A program made the translations under genes and the position numbers. This document shows, piece by piece, positions 17,443 to 26,505 of a stretch of 64,000 nucleotides of DNA (within the stretch, counting starts at the first letter, position 1; each line of letters begins with the position of its first letter). Source of the DNA: Microbacterium sp. UFMG61 (lineage in GTDB: Bacteria > Actinomycetota > Actinomycetes > Actinomycetales > Microbacteriaceae). The stretch lies in assembly GCF_015354505.1 (NCBI RefSeq), contig NZ_JACAFP010000013.1, forward strand, positions 952 through 64,951. The letters are read 5' to 3'. A model generated the notes under the pieces. That model had not been told where the DNA came from and did not search any database. It saw only the letters and a program-made list of their open reading frames with translations.

Positions 17443-18762
17443 ATGACGTCAGCAGTCTCCGCTCGCACCTCGACAGGGCGAATGCCCGCCGAGGAGCGAC
17501 GCGTCCTTGCCAGCACACTCGTCGGCACCTCGATCGAATGGTACGACTTCTTCATCTACGCCCAGGCCGCGGGCCTGGTGCTCGCCCCGCTCTTCCTGGC
17601 GCCGATCGCCGAGGAGAACAAGGGATTCGCACAGGTCCTCTCCTTCGCGACCATCGGCATCTCCTTCCTCTTCCGTCCACTCGGAGCCATCATCGCCGGG
17701 CACCTCGGCGACAAGCTGGGGCGCAAGAAGATGCTGGTCTTCACGCTCGTGATGATGGGCCTGTCGACCTCGCTGATCGGGCTGCTCCCGACGTACGCCG
17801 CGATCGGAGTCGCCGCACCCATCCTGCTCATCGTCCTGCGCATCCTGCAGGGGTTCTCGGCCGGCGGCGAGTGGGGTGGAGCGGCGCTGATGGCCGTCGA
17901 GCACGCGCCGACCACCCGACGGGGACTCTTCGGCGCATTCCCGCAGATCGGCGTCCCGATCGGCATGATCCTCGCGACGGCCACGCTCTGGGTGCTGACG
18001 AGCTCGATGTCGCCCGAGGCGTTCCTCGAGTGGGGGTGGCGGATCCCGTTCCTGCTGTCGATCGTGCTGATCGCCGTCGGCTATGTGATCAGGCGTGCGG
18101 TCGACGAGAGCCCCGTCTTCGAAGATCTCCGTCGTCGCCGGCAGGAGGCCTCGGCACCGCTGGGCCGTCTGTTCCGCAAGAACACCAAGCAGGTCGTGCT
18201 CACCGCGCTCATCTTCATCGGCAACAACGCCGCCGGCTACCTGCTCATCGCATTCTTCGCCACGTACGCCGTCACCGCTCTCGGCATGGAGCGTCCTCCC
18301 GTGCTGCTGGCCACGACGCTCGCATCATTCGGGTGGCTGATCTTCACGCTCTGGGGCGGGCACCTGTCGGATCGTCTCGGGCGCGTCCGCACGTTCCAGA
18401 TCGGGTACATCGCCCTGGCCCTCTGGGCAGTGCCCATGTGGTTCCTGATCGACACTGCGAACATCCTCTGGTACTTCGTGGCGCTGTTCGTGATGACCTT
18501 CGCGCTCGGCCTGTCGTACGGCCCACAGGCGGCTCTGTATGCGGAGATGTTCCCTGCGAACGTGCGGTACTCGGGCGTCTCGATCGGGTACGCGCTGGGC
18601 GCCATCCTCGGCGGGGCCTTCGCCCCGATGATCGCCGAATCGCTGATGAATCAGTTCCAGGCAGCCTGGACGATCGGCGTGTACATCGCGATCGCCGCGG
18701 TGATCTCCCTCATCGGAGTATCGATGGTCAAGGAGCCGAAGGGCATCGACCTGCACGCCTGA
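17443..18762 (+). CDS. MHS-family metabolite:H+ symporter, probable phenylacetate or aromatic-acid uptake
   Basis: Twelve-helix major facilitator, 439 residues, of the metabolite:H+ symporter family (ShiA, KgtP and aromatic acid carriers). Family marks include SIEWYDFFIYAQA in helix 1, the cytoplasmic loop GHLGDKLGRKKML, and GFSAGGEWGGAALMAVEHAP in helix 4/5. GGAG precedes ATG 17443. It stands alone, but the upstream palindrome matches the paa operators, so phenylacetate or a related acid is the best substrate guess. It resembles the second symporter at 55617-56996. Confidence 0.85.
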   Translation: MTSAVSARTSTGRMPAEERRVLASTLVGTSIEWYDFFIYAQAAGLVLAPLFLAPIAEENKGFAQVLSFATIGISFLFRPLGAIIAGHLGDKLGRKKMLVFTLVMMGLSTSLIGLLPTYAAIGVAAPILLIVLRILQGFSAGGEWGGAALMAVEHAPTTRRGLFGAFPQIGVPIGMILATATLWVLTSSMSPEAFLEWGWRIPFLLSIVLIAVGYVIRRAVDESPVFEDLRRRRQEASAPLGRLFRKNTKQVVLTALIFIGNNAAGYLLIAFFATYAVTALGMERPPVLLATTLASFGWLIFTLWGGHLSDRLGRVRTFQIGYIALALWAVPMWFLIDTANILWYFVALFVMTFALGLSYGPQAALYAEMFPANVRYSGVSIGYALGAILGGAFAPMIAESLMNQFQAAWTIGVYIAIAAVISLIGVSMVKEPKGIDLHA

Positions 18763-18783
18763 GAGAGTCACGGACGAACGCCG

Positions 18784-18811
18784 AAGGGGCCGGTCCTGCG
18801 ACCGGCCCCTT
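18784..18811. terminator. Bidirectional hairpin terminator
   Basis: A perfect 12-bp stem (AAGGGGCCGGTC with its complement) around a CTGC loop, in the 55-nt gap between the convergent symporter and dhaM genes. The A/T-poor flank lacks a long U-tract, as is common in actinobacteria; the AA/TT ends give a short one on each strand. Confidence 0.85.
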
Positions 18812-18817
18812 CCGCGT

Positions 18818-21289
18818 TCACAGGCCGAGGATCTCGGACGCCACCGCACGCGCCTCCGCCGCGGTCGCCGAGCGGAGCACGGCTTCGGCGGCTGCGAGGC
18901 ACTGCGCCTCGCTGACGCCGCCGAGCGCGGCGGCGACCCGGCCCAGAGCGCGAGGCGACATCGAGAGCGAGGTGACGCCGAGGCCGATCAGCACGGGCGC
19001 GAGAGTCGGATCGGCGGCGGCCTCTCCGCACACGCCGACCGGGAGGTCCCACGTGCGACCGGCTGCCCCCGCGGCACCGATCAGACGCAGCACCGCGGGC
19101 TGCCACGGGTCGTTCAGGTCGCCGAGCTCCCCCAGCATCCGATCCGCCGCGAGCGCGTACTGGGCCAGGTCGTTGGTGCCGATGCTGACGAAGTCGACGA
19201 CCTCGAGCATCTCGGATGCCAGCAGAGCCGCCGACGGGGTCTCGATCATGACCCCCACCGTTGCGAGCCCCGCAGCCCGCGCTCGCTCCGCGAAATCGAG
19301 TGCCTCGTCGACCGTCGCGACCATCGGCGCCATCACCTCGACGACCGCCGATTCGGCCTCGGCGGCGATCGAGAGGGCGCGCAGCTGATCGTCGAGCAGC
19401 TCGGGTGAGCGACGGGCGATGCGCAGACCTCGCACTCCCAGGGCCGGGTTCTGCTCAGAGTCGTCGTTCGCGAACGGCAGCGGCTTGTCGCTGCCCGCAT
19501 CCAGCGTGCGCACGACCACCCGACGCCCCGGGAACGCTGCGAGCACACCGCGGTACGCCTCGACCTGCTCGTCGATCGACGGCGCCTCGACCCGATCGAG
19601 GAAGCAGAACTCGGTGCGGAAGAGTCCGACGCCCTCTGCTCCCGCCGCAGCCGACGCGGCAGCGTCGGAGGCACCGCCGACGTTGGCGAGCAGGGCGATG
19701 CGTCGGCCGTCGGCCAGCACGCCCGCGCCCGCGAACGGGATGTCGTTGCTCGCTGACCTCGCTGCGGCGACGCGGGAATCACCCGGATCGATCTCCACGG
19801 TGCCCCGCGAGCCGTCGACGAGCACGTCGACCCCCGCAGGGATACCGGTCGCACCGGGAACGCCGACCACCGCAGGGATGCCGAGCGAGCGAGCGATGAT
19901 CGCGGTGTGCGATGTGGGTCCGCCCTGCTCCGTGACGAGCGCGACGCAACGACTGCCGCCCAGTGCCGCGGTGTCGGCGGGGGACAGATCGGATGCGACG
20001 AGGACGAAGGGGCGGTCGTGTTCCGGGATGCCGGGCAGGTCGACCTCGAGGATCTCGGCGATGATGCGATCACGCACATCGCGGATGTCGGCCGCCCGCT
20101 CGGCCATCCGCCCGCCGAGAGCCACCAGGCCCTGCTCATGCGCGACGGCAGCCTCCCAGACCGCACGTGCGGCCGTGCGCCCCTCGACGCGCACCAGCGC
20201 AGAGGCCTCCGAGAGGAGCTCGGGGTCGGACGCGAGCAGGCGCGAGGCATCGAGAATGTCTCGCGCCTCACCGTCCGCCGCAGAACTCCGAGCCCGCAGG
20301 TGATCGGCCACGGCCACGGTGGCCCGCTCGATCGCCGACACCGCATTCTGCCGCCTCGCCTCCGGGACGATGTCGTGGGCGTCCGGCTCCTGAAGCGGTG
20401 CTGCAAGAAGCACCGCAGGCGCGGCCCCCACTCCCGCACTCACTCCCCGCCCCCGCAGGACCGAGCCGGATGGCACCGGCGGCACGCTCGCCGTCGACGC
20501 CTTCCGTCGCGTGTCCGGTCGCGGTGCAGGGATCATCGCCGTCGCCGGCTCCGTGTCCGTCCCCTCGCCGAATCCATCGTCGAAGAGCGTGGCCACGCGC
20601 TCCACGGCACTCTCGGCGTGCGGCCCCGCCGCCGACAGCTCGACCTCATCGCCCTGTCGCGCCCCGAGCATGAGCATCCGCGACAGACTTGCCGCTGACG
20701 CACCGGGCCCGTCCGGCAGCAACCGGAGTCGCACGTCCGTTCCGCCGGACGCCTCGGCGATGAGCGCCGCCGGACGCGCATGGATGCCCAGCGGGTTCTT
20801 CACCGCCACCACTCGCACGACGGCATCCGGGCGATTCTGCGGGCCGTCCTCGGCTGATATGTCGACGCTCGCCTCTCCGAGCTGCCCGGTCTTCGCGCCG
20901 AGGGCTGCCGATGCTTCCTGGGTGACGACCTCGAGCGATCCGCCCGCCGCCGCCGACACGACCGCAGCCAGCAGCCCCTCCACGAAGGGGGCGGGCGCGA
21001 GACGGACGGGCACCTCGCTCACACGGAGCTCGAGAGCCAGCTCCGCGCTCAGCACGGCCGACCCCAGGTCCATCAGCACGAGCACCCCATCGCAGTCGGT
21101 CGCGAGTTCGTCGATCGCCGCGGCCACCGCGACCGCATCCGTTCCGAGGATCGGCGTGCCCTCGGCATCCGATCCTGCACCGGCGGCCACCCGCACCCGG
21201 GCTCCCCCACCCTGAACCATCTGCAGGGCGAGCTCCAGCGCCGCCTCTCCGAGCCGAGCGCTGTGGGAGACGGCGACGATGCCGATCAT
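18818..21289 (-). CDS. dhaM: DhaM-HPr-Enzyme I fusion: PEP-dependent phosphoryl donor for dihydroxyacetone kinase
   Basis: One 823-residue polypeptide carrying a whole phosphorelay. Residues 1-125 are the EIIA-Man-like DhaM domain with His9 (VAVSHSARLGE); 155-245 are HPr with His170 (NPLGIHARPAA); 275-823 are a full Enzyme I with His461 (GGPTSHTAIIAR), the PEP-site segments MIETPSAALLA and GTNDLAQYALAADR, and the Cys in VCGEAAADP. It passes phosphate from PEP to the ADP on DhaL. E. coli DhaM has only a truncated EI part, so this version could be self-sufficient. It starts at ATG 21289 in a TGATG overlap with dhaL. Confidence 0.93.
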   Translation of the reverse strand: MIGIVAVSHSARLGEAALELALQMVQGGGARVRVAAGAGSDAEGTPILGTDAVAVAAAIDELATDCDGVLVLMDLGSAVLSAELALELRVSEVPVRLAPAPFVEGLLAAVVSAAAGGSLEVVTQEASAALGAKTGQLGEASVDISAEDGPQNRPDAVVRVVAVKNPLGIHARPAALIAEASGGTDVRLRLLPDGPGASAASLSRMLMLGARQGDEVELSAAGPHAESAVERVATLFDDGFGEGTDTEPATAMIPAPRPDTRRKASTASVPPVPSGSVLRGRGVSAGVGAAPAVLLAAPLQEPDAHDIVPEARRQNAVSAIERATVAVADHLRARSSAADGEARDILDASRLLASDPELLSEASALVRVEGRTAARAVWEAAVAHEQGLVALGGRMAERAADIRDVRDRIIAEILEVDLPGIPEHDRPFVLVASDLSPADTAALGGSRCVALVTEQGGPTSHTAIIARSLGIPAVVGVPGATGIPAGVDVLVDGSRGTVEIDPGDSRVAAARSASNDIPFAGAGVLADGRRIALLANVGGASDAAASAAAGAEGVGLFRTEFCFLDRVEAPSIDEQVEAYRGVLAAFPGRRVVVRTLDAGSDKPLPFANDDSEQNPALGVRGLRIARRSPELLDDQLRALSIAAEAESAVVEVMAPMVATVDEALDFAERARAAGLATVGVMIETPSAALLASEMLEVVDFVSIGTNDLAQYALAADRMLGELGDLNDPWQPAVLRLIGAAGAAGRTWDLPVGVCGEAAADPTLAPVLIGLGVTSLSMSPRALGRVAAALGGVSEAQCLAAAEAVLRSATAAEARAVASEILGL

Positions 21290-21930
21290 CAGGACGATTC
21301 CGCGGTCGCCTGCGCGAGCGTCTCGAACAGCAGCGTCGTCGATGCGGACCCGGGGTCGAGGTGACCCGCGCTGCGCTCTCCCAGATAGCTCGCGCGCCCC
21401 TTGCGGGCGACGAGAGGCAGAGTCGCGTCGCGGCCGCCGGCCGCCGCCTGAGCGGCCGACTGCGTCGCCGCGCCGAGATCAGCACCCCCGGCGATGGCCG
21501 CGTCGAGCGCGTCGACCGCCGGCGCCATCGCGTCGAACATGGTCTTGTCGCCTGCTTCGGCCTTGCCGCGAGCGACGATGCCGTCGAGTCCTGCTCGCAA
21601 CGATGCCGCGAGCGCGGTGGCATCCAGCTCCGTGACCGGCCCGGCTGCCATCCCCATGCGCAGGAACAGAGTCCCGTACAGCGGACCGCTCGCGCCGCCG
21701 ACCGAGCTCACCAGGGTCATCCCGACGGTCTTCAGCAGTTCGTCGACGGTGGCCGGCGCTCCCGCATCGAGCTTCGCCACGACCGCGTCCATCCCTCGGG
21801 CCATGTTCGCCCCGTGATCGGCGTCGCCGATCGCCGAGTCGAGCTCGGTAAGCCAGTCCCGCTTCTCGGTGACGGCGTCACGGAAACGGTGGATCCAGTC
21901 GACGAGTGCTGCGGTGTCGATGCTCGCCAT
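21289..21930 (-). CDS. dhaL: Dihydroxyacetone kinase ADP-binding subunit
   Basis: DhaL, 213 residues, an all-helical subunit holding ADP-Mg as a fixed cofactor rephosphorylated by DhaM. The Asp-rich Mg site is in ELDSAIGDADHGANM and the nucleotide loop in VGGASGPLYGTLF. ATG 21930 lies six to seven bases behind GGTGGGGAG and overlaps the dhaK stop by one base (TGATG); an adjacent ATG at 21933 is the alternative. It is the middle gene of dhaK-dhaL-dhaM. Confidence 0.92.
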   Translation of the reverse strand: MASIDTAALVDWIHRFRDAVTEKRDWLTELDSAIGDADHGANMARGMDAVVAKLDAGAPATVDELLKTVGMTLVSSVGGASGPLYGTLFLRMGMAAGPVTELDATALAASLRAGLDGIVARGKAEAGDKTMFDAMAPAVDALDAAIAGGADLGAATQSAAQAAAGGRDATLPLVARKGRASYLGERSAGHLDPGSASTTLLFETLAQATAESS

Positions 21931-22922
21931 CATGCTCCCCACCGCAAGCCGGGAGTGTTGACCGGAGCATCCCACAACCGCAGCAGCTCATCGTCGGCCT
22001 TCAGCACCGTGAGCGAGCAGCCGGCCATGTCGAGCGACGTGATGTAGTCGCCGACCAGGTTGCGGGCGATCTGCACTCCGGCGTTCTCGAGCAGCGCGGC
22101 CACCTCGCCGTACATCAGGTACAGCTCGATCAGGGGCGATCCACCCATGCCGTTCAGCATGACGATCGCCGGCCCCGACATGTCGAGGTCAGCGAGGATC
22201 GGCTCCACGAGCTGACGGGCGATCTCGGATGCCGGCGCCAGCGGTTCACGGTGGCGCCCCGGCTCGCCGTGGATGCCTATGCCGATCTCCATCTGATCTT
22301 CCGGGAGATCGAACGTGGGCTTGCCGGCGGCGGGGACTGTGCAGCTCGTGAGCGCCATGCCCATCGAGCGGCCCTGGGCGTTGATCCGCCTCGCGAGTGC
22401 CACGACGGATGCGAGGTCCTGCCCCTCCTCCGCGCCCGCGCCGACGAGCTTCTCGAGCAGGACCGTGAGCCCGACGCCTCGGCGTCCGGCGGTGTAGAGC
22501 GAATCCTGCACCGCGACATCGTCGTCGACGATGACGGTGCCGACGTCGATGCCCTCCATCGAGGCGAGCTCGGCGGCCATCTCGAAGTTCAACACGTCAC
22601 CCGTGTAGTTCTTGACGATGTGCAGCACGCCCGCGCCGCGGTCGACGGCCTTGGTGGCGGCCTGCACGCGGTCAGGCGTCGGAGAGGTGAAGACCTCGCC
22701 CGCGACGGCGGCGTCCAGCATCCCGACGCCCACGTATCCGCCGTGCAGCGGCTCGTGCCCGGATCCTCCGCCCGAGACCACGGCGACCTTTCCCTCCGCC
22801 TTCGGCGTCGCGCGCGTGATGACGTGATTATCGAAGTCCACCGACAGTTCCGGATGCGCGAGGGCGACGCCCCGCAGCGATTCGGCCAGCACATCGGCGG
22901 GGTTGTTGATGAGCTTCTTCAT
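21930..22922 (-). CDS. dhaK: Dihydroxyacetone kinase substrate-binding subunit
   Basis: DhaK, 330 residues, binds dihydroxyacetone covalently as a hemiaminal through an active-site histidine (in [14 protein letters not shown]) and transfers phosphate from DhaL. The N-terminal [15 protein letters not shown] motif is typical. GGGAGA seven bases before ATG 22922 fixes the start; the open frame extends 21 codons further without conservation. The product, dihydroxyacetone phosphate, enters gluconeogenesis or glycolysis. The operon is divergent from an IclR regulator with paired palindromes between. Confidence 0.94.
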   Translation of the reverse strand: MKKLINNPADVLAESLRGVALAHPELSVDFDNHVITRATPKAEGKVAVVSGGGSGHEPLHGGYVGVGMLDAAVAGEVFTSPTPDRVQAATKAVDRGAGVLHIVKNYTGDVLNFEMAAELASMEGIDVGTVIVDDDVAVQDSLYTAGRRGVGLTVLLEKLVGAGAEEGQDLASVVALARRINAQGRSMGMALTSCTVPAAGKPTFDLPEDQMEIGIGIHGEPGRHREPLAPASEIARQLVEPILADLDMSGPAIVMLNGMGGSPLIELYLMYGEVAALLENAGVQIARNLVGDYITSLDMAGCSLTVLKADDELLRLWDAPVNTPGLRWGA

Positions 22923-22953
22923 CGTTCGATCTCCCTTGATCTCTGCGGTGGCG

Positions 22954-22993
22954 AACTTTCGCAATATTGGAAAGTTATTCGTCAATGTCGAAT
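22954..22993. promoter_or_regulatory. Tandem palindromes, candidate IclR operators of the dha operon
   Basis: Two inverted repeats lie back to back: AACTTTC-N9-GAAAGTT at 22954-22976, with a CAATATTG centre, and ATTCG-N7-CGAAT at 22977-22993. Both sit 30-70 nt upstream of dhaK, in an AT-rich island that is conspicuous in this GC-rich sequence and probably also contains the dha promoter. Confidence 0.55.
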
Positions 22994-23081
22994 ATGCTCG
23001 GGCGCAGTCGAGTTGTCAAGGTCCACTCAGACGACCGACGCGACTGCCCGGCTCGACGACGAACCGGAGGAGGAGGCCATC

Positions 23082-23849
23082 GTGATCCAGGCCATCGATC
23101 GCGCCGCGAAAGTGCTCGAACTGCTGCAGGGCGCACGCCATCTCGGCATCACCGATCTCTCGCTCGCGCTCGGCCTTCCCCCGTCGACCGTGCACGGGAT
23201 CGTCAAATCCCTGCGCGAGCACGGGCTGGTCGCGAAGGAGCGCGGTGGGCAGCGCTACATGCTCGGTCCGACGCTGCTTCGGCTCAGCAATGTGTACCTC
23301 GACACGCTCGACGTACGGGCCCGGGCAATGCGGTGGACGCAGGAGCTCGCGCGTCGCACGAACCTGCCGGTGCGTCTCGGCGCCCCGCACTTCCACGAAG
23401 TCCTCGTCATCCATCATGATCTGCGTCCCGACGACAGTCAGCAGATGCTCGAGACCGGCGTCGCGATCCCCGCACACGCCTCGGCGATGGGCAAGGTGCT
23501 GCTCGCACACGATCTCGGCTTCCAGCGCACCGTCTTCGAGCGCCCGCTGCCCAGCCTCACGGGCGACACGATCACCGACGTCGCACGGCTCACACTCGAA
23601 CTGCCCGCCATCGCCGAACGTGGCAGCGCCTCGGAGACCGACGAGGCCGTGCTCGGCGAGTCCTCGATCGCCGCCCCCGTCGCCGACGCGTCGAACGACA
23701 TCGTCGCGGCGGTCGCCGTCGTGATGCCGACGTCGCAGACACCGGCATCCGACGCCGTGCTCAACGCGCTGCGCGAGACGGCGCGCAACATCTCGCGGGA
23801 GCTCGGCGCGACGTCCTGGCCGCCGCGCGTCGCGCCCGCCGACGACTGA
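23082..23849 (+). CDS. IclR-family transcriptional regulator of dihydroxyacetone utilisation
   Basis: A 255-residue IclR protein: winged helix-turn-helix at about 1-65 (IQAIDRAAKVLELLQ; GLPPSTVHGIVKSLREHG) and an effector domain (about 80-250) with the family segment AIPAHASAMGKVLLA. GTG 23082 follows a GGAGGAGGAGG stretch, giving the standard length; the open frame runs far upstream through dhaK antisense and is ignored. Divergence from dhaKLM makes dihydroxyacetone or glycerol metabolites the likely effector. Activator or repressor mode cannot be told. Confidence 0.85.
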   Translation: MIQAIDRAAKVLELLQGARHLGITDLSLALGLPPSTVHGIVKSLREHGLVAKERGGQRYMLGPTLLRLSNVYLDTLDVRARAMRWTQELARRTNLPVRLGAPHFHEVLVIHHDLRPDDSQQMLETGVAIPAHASAMGKVLLAHDLGFQRTVFERPLPSLTGDTITDVARLTLELPAIAERGSASETDEAVLGESSIAAPVADASNDIVAAVAVVMPTSQTPASDAVLNALRETARNISRELGATSWPPRVAPADD

Positions 23850-23866
23850 ACGCCACGGATCAGGAC

Positions 23867-24478
23867 TCAGCGCGACTGCAGCCCGTCCAGGCTCACGCGG
23901 AGGATGTCCTCGCCCAGTTCGTCGGGGTCGACCGGTCCACCGGGCCGGTACCACTCGACGACCGAGTTGATCATGCCGAAGATGAGCCTCGTCGCGACGG
24001 CGGCATCCACGTCGTCGCGGATCAGCCCCTCGGTCTGCGCCTCGGTGACGATCGCGGTCACGCGCTGGTCGAACGCGCGACGACGCACGAGCGCCGCAGT
24101 CTCGACCTCTCCGTTGCCACGCACCCGCAGCAGCAGCGTCACCGACGGGAGCTTCTCGGTGAGCACGCGCACCGCGCCGCGGATGATCGATCGCAGACGG
24201 TCGGAGGCGAGCGGATGCCGGGCTGTCGCGTCGTCGACGACGGCCTCGAGCGCGTCGAGGGCGTCGTTCAGTGCGAGTTCGAGGATCGCGGACTTCGATT
24301 CGAAGTGGTGGTAGAGCGCGGACTTGGTGAGCCCCAGCGTCGCGCTGAGGTCCGCGACACTGGTCGCGTCGTAGCCCTGCTCGTTGAACACCTTGACGGC
24401 GACCGCGAGCACCTGCTCGCGGTCATAACCTGGCCGGCCTCGTCTGGGGGCCGGCGCGTCGGATCGGGGCTGCACCAT
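23867..24478 (-). CDS. paaR: TetR-family regulator of phenylacetate catabolism (PaaR-like)
   Basis: A 203-residue TetR repressor. The DNA-binding domain spans about 18-65 (VADLSATLGLTKSALYHHF, the most conserved TetR segment) and the rest is an all-helical ligand domain. It is divergent from the paaJ operon, with a perfect GACCGATCGGTC palindrome between. PaaR proteins of Corynebacterium and Thermus release DNA on binding phenylacetyl-CoA; the same effector is inferred here. CAGACT lies exactly six bases before the ATG without a ribosome binding site, suggesting leaderless expression. Confidence 0.82.
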   Translation of the reverse strand: MVQPRSDAPAPRRGRPGYDREQVLAVAVKVFNEQGYDATSVADLSATLGLTKSALYHHFESKSAILELALNDALDALEAVVDDATARHPLASDRLRSIIRGAVRVLTEKLPSVTLLLRVRGNGEVETAALVRRRAFDQRVTAIVTEAQTEGLIRDDVDAAVATRLIFGMINSVVEWYRPGGPVDPDELGEDILRVSLDGLQSR

Positions 24479-24534
24479 GGGCCAAGTCTGTCATTCCCGG
24501 TGAGTTGCCATTCGCTCTGCGATCTGAGATCGTA

Positions 24535-24556
24535 TTCCTGACCGATCGGTCTGAAA
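24535..24556. promoter_or_regulatory. PaaR-type operator between paaR and paaJ
   Basis: The core CCTGACCGATCGGTCTGA contains a perfect 12-bp palindrome (GACCGATCGGTC, centre 24545/24546) and near-perfect symmetry over 22 bp. It lies 34 nt before the paaJ start and 57 nt before the paaR start, so one site could serve both genes. Confidence 0.7.
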
Positions 24557-24589
24557 TTATCGCCAGCGTTGGTGATCGAGAGGATGACG

Positions 24590-25777
24590 ATGTCCGAGGC
24601 CTATCTCGTGGATGGCGTCCGCACCCCCGTCGGCCGGTACGGAGGCGCGCTCGCGTCCGTCCGCCCCGACGACCTCGCCGCCCTCGTGGTGGGTGAGACC
24701 GTCCGTCGGGCGGGCGTACCCGCCGAGGCGATCGACGAGGTCATCCTCGGTGCCGCCAACCAGGCCGGTGAGGACAATCGCAACGTGGCACGCATGGCCG
24801 TGCTGCTCGCGGGGCTCCCCGATTCGATCCCCGGCCTGACCGTCAACCGCCTCTGTGCCTCCGGAATGTCGGCGATCGCACTCGCCGCGAACGCCGTGCG
24901 CGCGGGAGATGCCGATCTCATCGTCGCCGGCGGCGTCGAATCCATGACCAGGGCACCCTGGGTGCAGGCGAAGCCGGAGCGCGCGTGGGCGAAACCCGGC
25001 GCCGCCTTCGACACGTCGATCGGCTGGCGGTTCACGAACCCGCGACTGAGCGCTCGAGACAAGGCGACCTTCTCGATGCCCGAGACAGCCGAAGAGGTGG
25101 CCAGGGTCGACGGGATCAGCCGCGCAGATGCCGACGCCTTCGCTCTTCGGAGCCATCAGCGAGCGATCGCCGCGATCGACGCGGGGCGCTTCGCCCCCGA
25201 GATCGTCGGAGTGGAGACGAGCCGCGGACTCGTCGACACCGACGAGGGGCCACGGCGGGACACCACTCTCGACGCGCTCGCGACGCTGCGCGCTGTGGTC
25301 GCCGGCGGCGAGGTCGTGACAGCCGGCAACTCGAGTTCTCTGAACGACGGCTCCTCGGCGATCGTCGTGGCGAGCGCCGAGGCCGTCGATCGGCATGGAC
25401 TGCGGCCTCGCGCGCGGATCATCGCGTCGGCGAGCGCCGCGCTCGCTCCCGAGATCATGGGCCTCGGCCCGGTGCCGGCGACGCAGAAGGTGCTCGCGAA
25501 GGCGGGCCTGCAGATCGGCGACCTCGGAGCCGTCGAGCTGAACGAGGCCTTCGCCTCGCAGTCTCTCGCCTGCATCCGCCGCCTGGGGCTGGACCCCGCG
25601 ATCGTCAACGCGGACGGCGGAGCCATCGCGCTGGGTCACCCGCTCGGCTCGAGCGGATCACGGCTCATCGTCACCCTGCTGGGCCGACTCGAACGCGAAG
25701 GGGCTCGATACGGACTCGCCACGATGTGCGTCGGCGTCGGGCAGGGCACGGCCATGATCGTGGAGCGTCTGACGTGA
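24590..25777 (+). CDS. paaJ: Acetyl-CoA acyltransferase (3-oxoadipyl-CoA/3-oxo-5,6-dehydrosuberyl-CoA thiolase)
   Basis: Type II thiolase, 395 residues, which makes the last cuts of phenylacetate degradation: 3-oxoadipyl-CoA to acetyl-CoA and succinyl-CoA. The nucleophile Cys is in NRLCASGMSAI, the general-base His in GGAIALGHPLGSSGSR, and the second Cys in CVGVGQG (usually C-x-G-G-G; the second Gly is Val here). ATG 24590 is six bases behind GAGAGG and was chosen over ATG 24584 and TTG 24569. It is the first gene of a six-gene operon, coupled to paaF by GTGA. Confidence 0.9.
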   Translation: MSEAYLVDGVRTPVGRYGGALASVRPDDLAALVVGETVRRAGVPAEAIDEVILGAANQAGEDNRNVARMAVLLAGLPDSIPGLTVNRLCASGMSAIALAANAVRAGDADLIVAGGVESMTRAPWVQAKPERAWAKPGAAFDTSIGWRFTNPRLSARDKATFSMPETAEEVARVDGISRADADAFALRSHQRAIAAIDAGRFAPEIVGVETSRGLVDTDEGPRRDTTLDALATLRAVVAGGEVVTAGNSSSLNDGSSAIVVASAEAVDRHGLRPRARIIASASAALAPEIMGLGPVPATQKVLAKAGLQIGDLGAVELNEAFASQSLACIRRLGLDPAIVNADGGAIALGHPLGSSGSRLIVTLLGRLEREGARYGLATMCVGVGQGTAMIVERLT

Positions 25778-26505
25778 CCCTGCACATCGAGGAGCGCGAC
25801 GACCGGGTCGTCGCCACGCTCGACCGCCCCGAGAAGCGCAATGCGATCGACCAGGAGACCATCGACGCCCTGCACGAGTTGTGCGCCGCGCTCGAGGCGT
25901 CGCCGCGGACACTCATCGTCACCGGCTCCGACGGGATCTTCGCGGCGGGCGCCGACATCGCCCAGCTGCGCGACCGCACTGCGGACGACGCCAGGCGCGG
26001 CATCAACGCGATGGCCTTCATCCGCGTGCGCGAACTGCCGATGCCGGTGATCGCGGCGATCGACGGCTATGCGCTCGGAGGCGGCGCCGAACTCGCCTAC
26101 GCGGCCGATATCCGCATCGCCACGCCGTCATCGCGCATCGGGAATCCCGAGACCGGACTCGGGATCATCGCCGCAGCAGGTGCGACATGGCGCCTGCCCG
26201 AGATCGTCGGCGACGCACGGGCGAGCGAACTGCTTCTCACCGGGCGCGCCCTCGACGCCGAAGAGGCGCTGCGGTGGGGACTCGTCTCGTCGCTGCATCC
26301 CTCCGACGAGCTGCTTTCGGCGGCGCATGCGATCGCCGACCGCATCACGGCGAACGACCCGCTCGCGACGCAGTACACGAAACGCGCACTGCGCGCGCCA
26401 CGCGCGCAGCATCCGGCGATCGAGCTCGAGCTGCAGGCCGAGCTGTTCGAGTCGCCCGAGAAGCACCGCCGCATGACCGCATTCCTCGAGAGGAAGAACC
26501 GATGA
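25774..26505 (+). CDS. paaF: Enoyl-CoA hydratase (2,3-dehydroadipyl-CoA hydratase)
   Basis: Crotonase-fold hydratase, 243 residues. The oxyanion-hole motif ALGGGAELAYAADIRIA includes the first catalytic Glu, and the second is in GNPETGLGIIAAAG. In the pathway it hydrates 2,3-dehydroadipyl-CoA for PaaH. GTG 25774 overlaps the paaJ stop by four bases. PaaF and PaaG are similar; this one is named PaaF because it keeps both glutamates and lies between thiolase and dehydrogenase genes. Confidence 0.85.
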   Translation: MTLHIEERDDRVVATLDRPEKRNAIDQETIDALHELCAALEASPRTLIVTGSDGIFAAGADIAQLRDRTADDARRGINAMAFIRVRELPMPVIAAIDGYALGGGAELAYAADIRIATPSSRIGNPETGLGIIAAAGATWRLPEIVGDARASELLLTGRALDAEEALRWGLVSSLHPSDELLSAAHAIADRITANDPLATQYTKRALRAPRAQHPAIELELQAELFESPEKHRRMTAFLERKNR

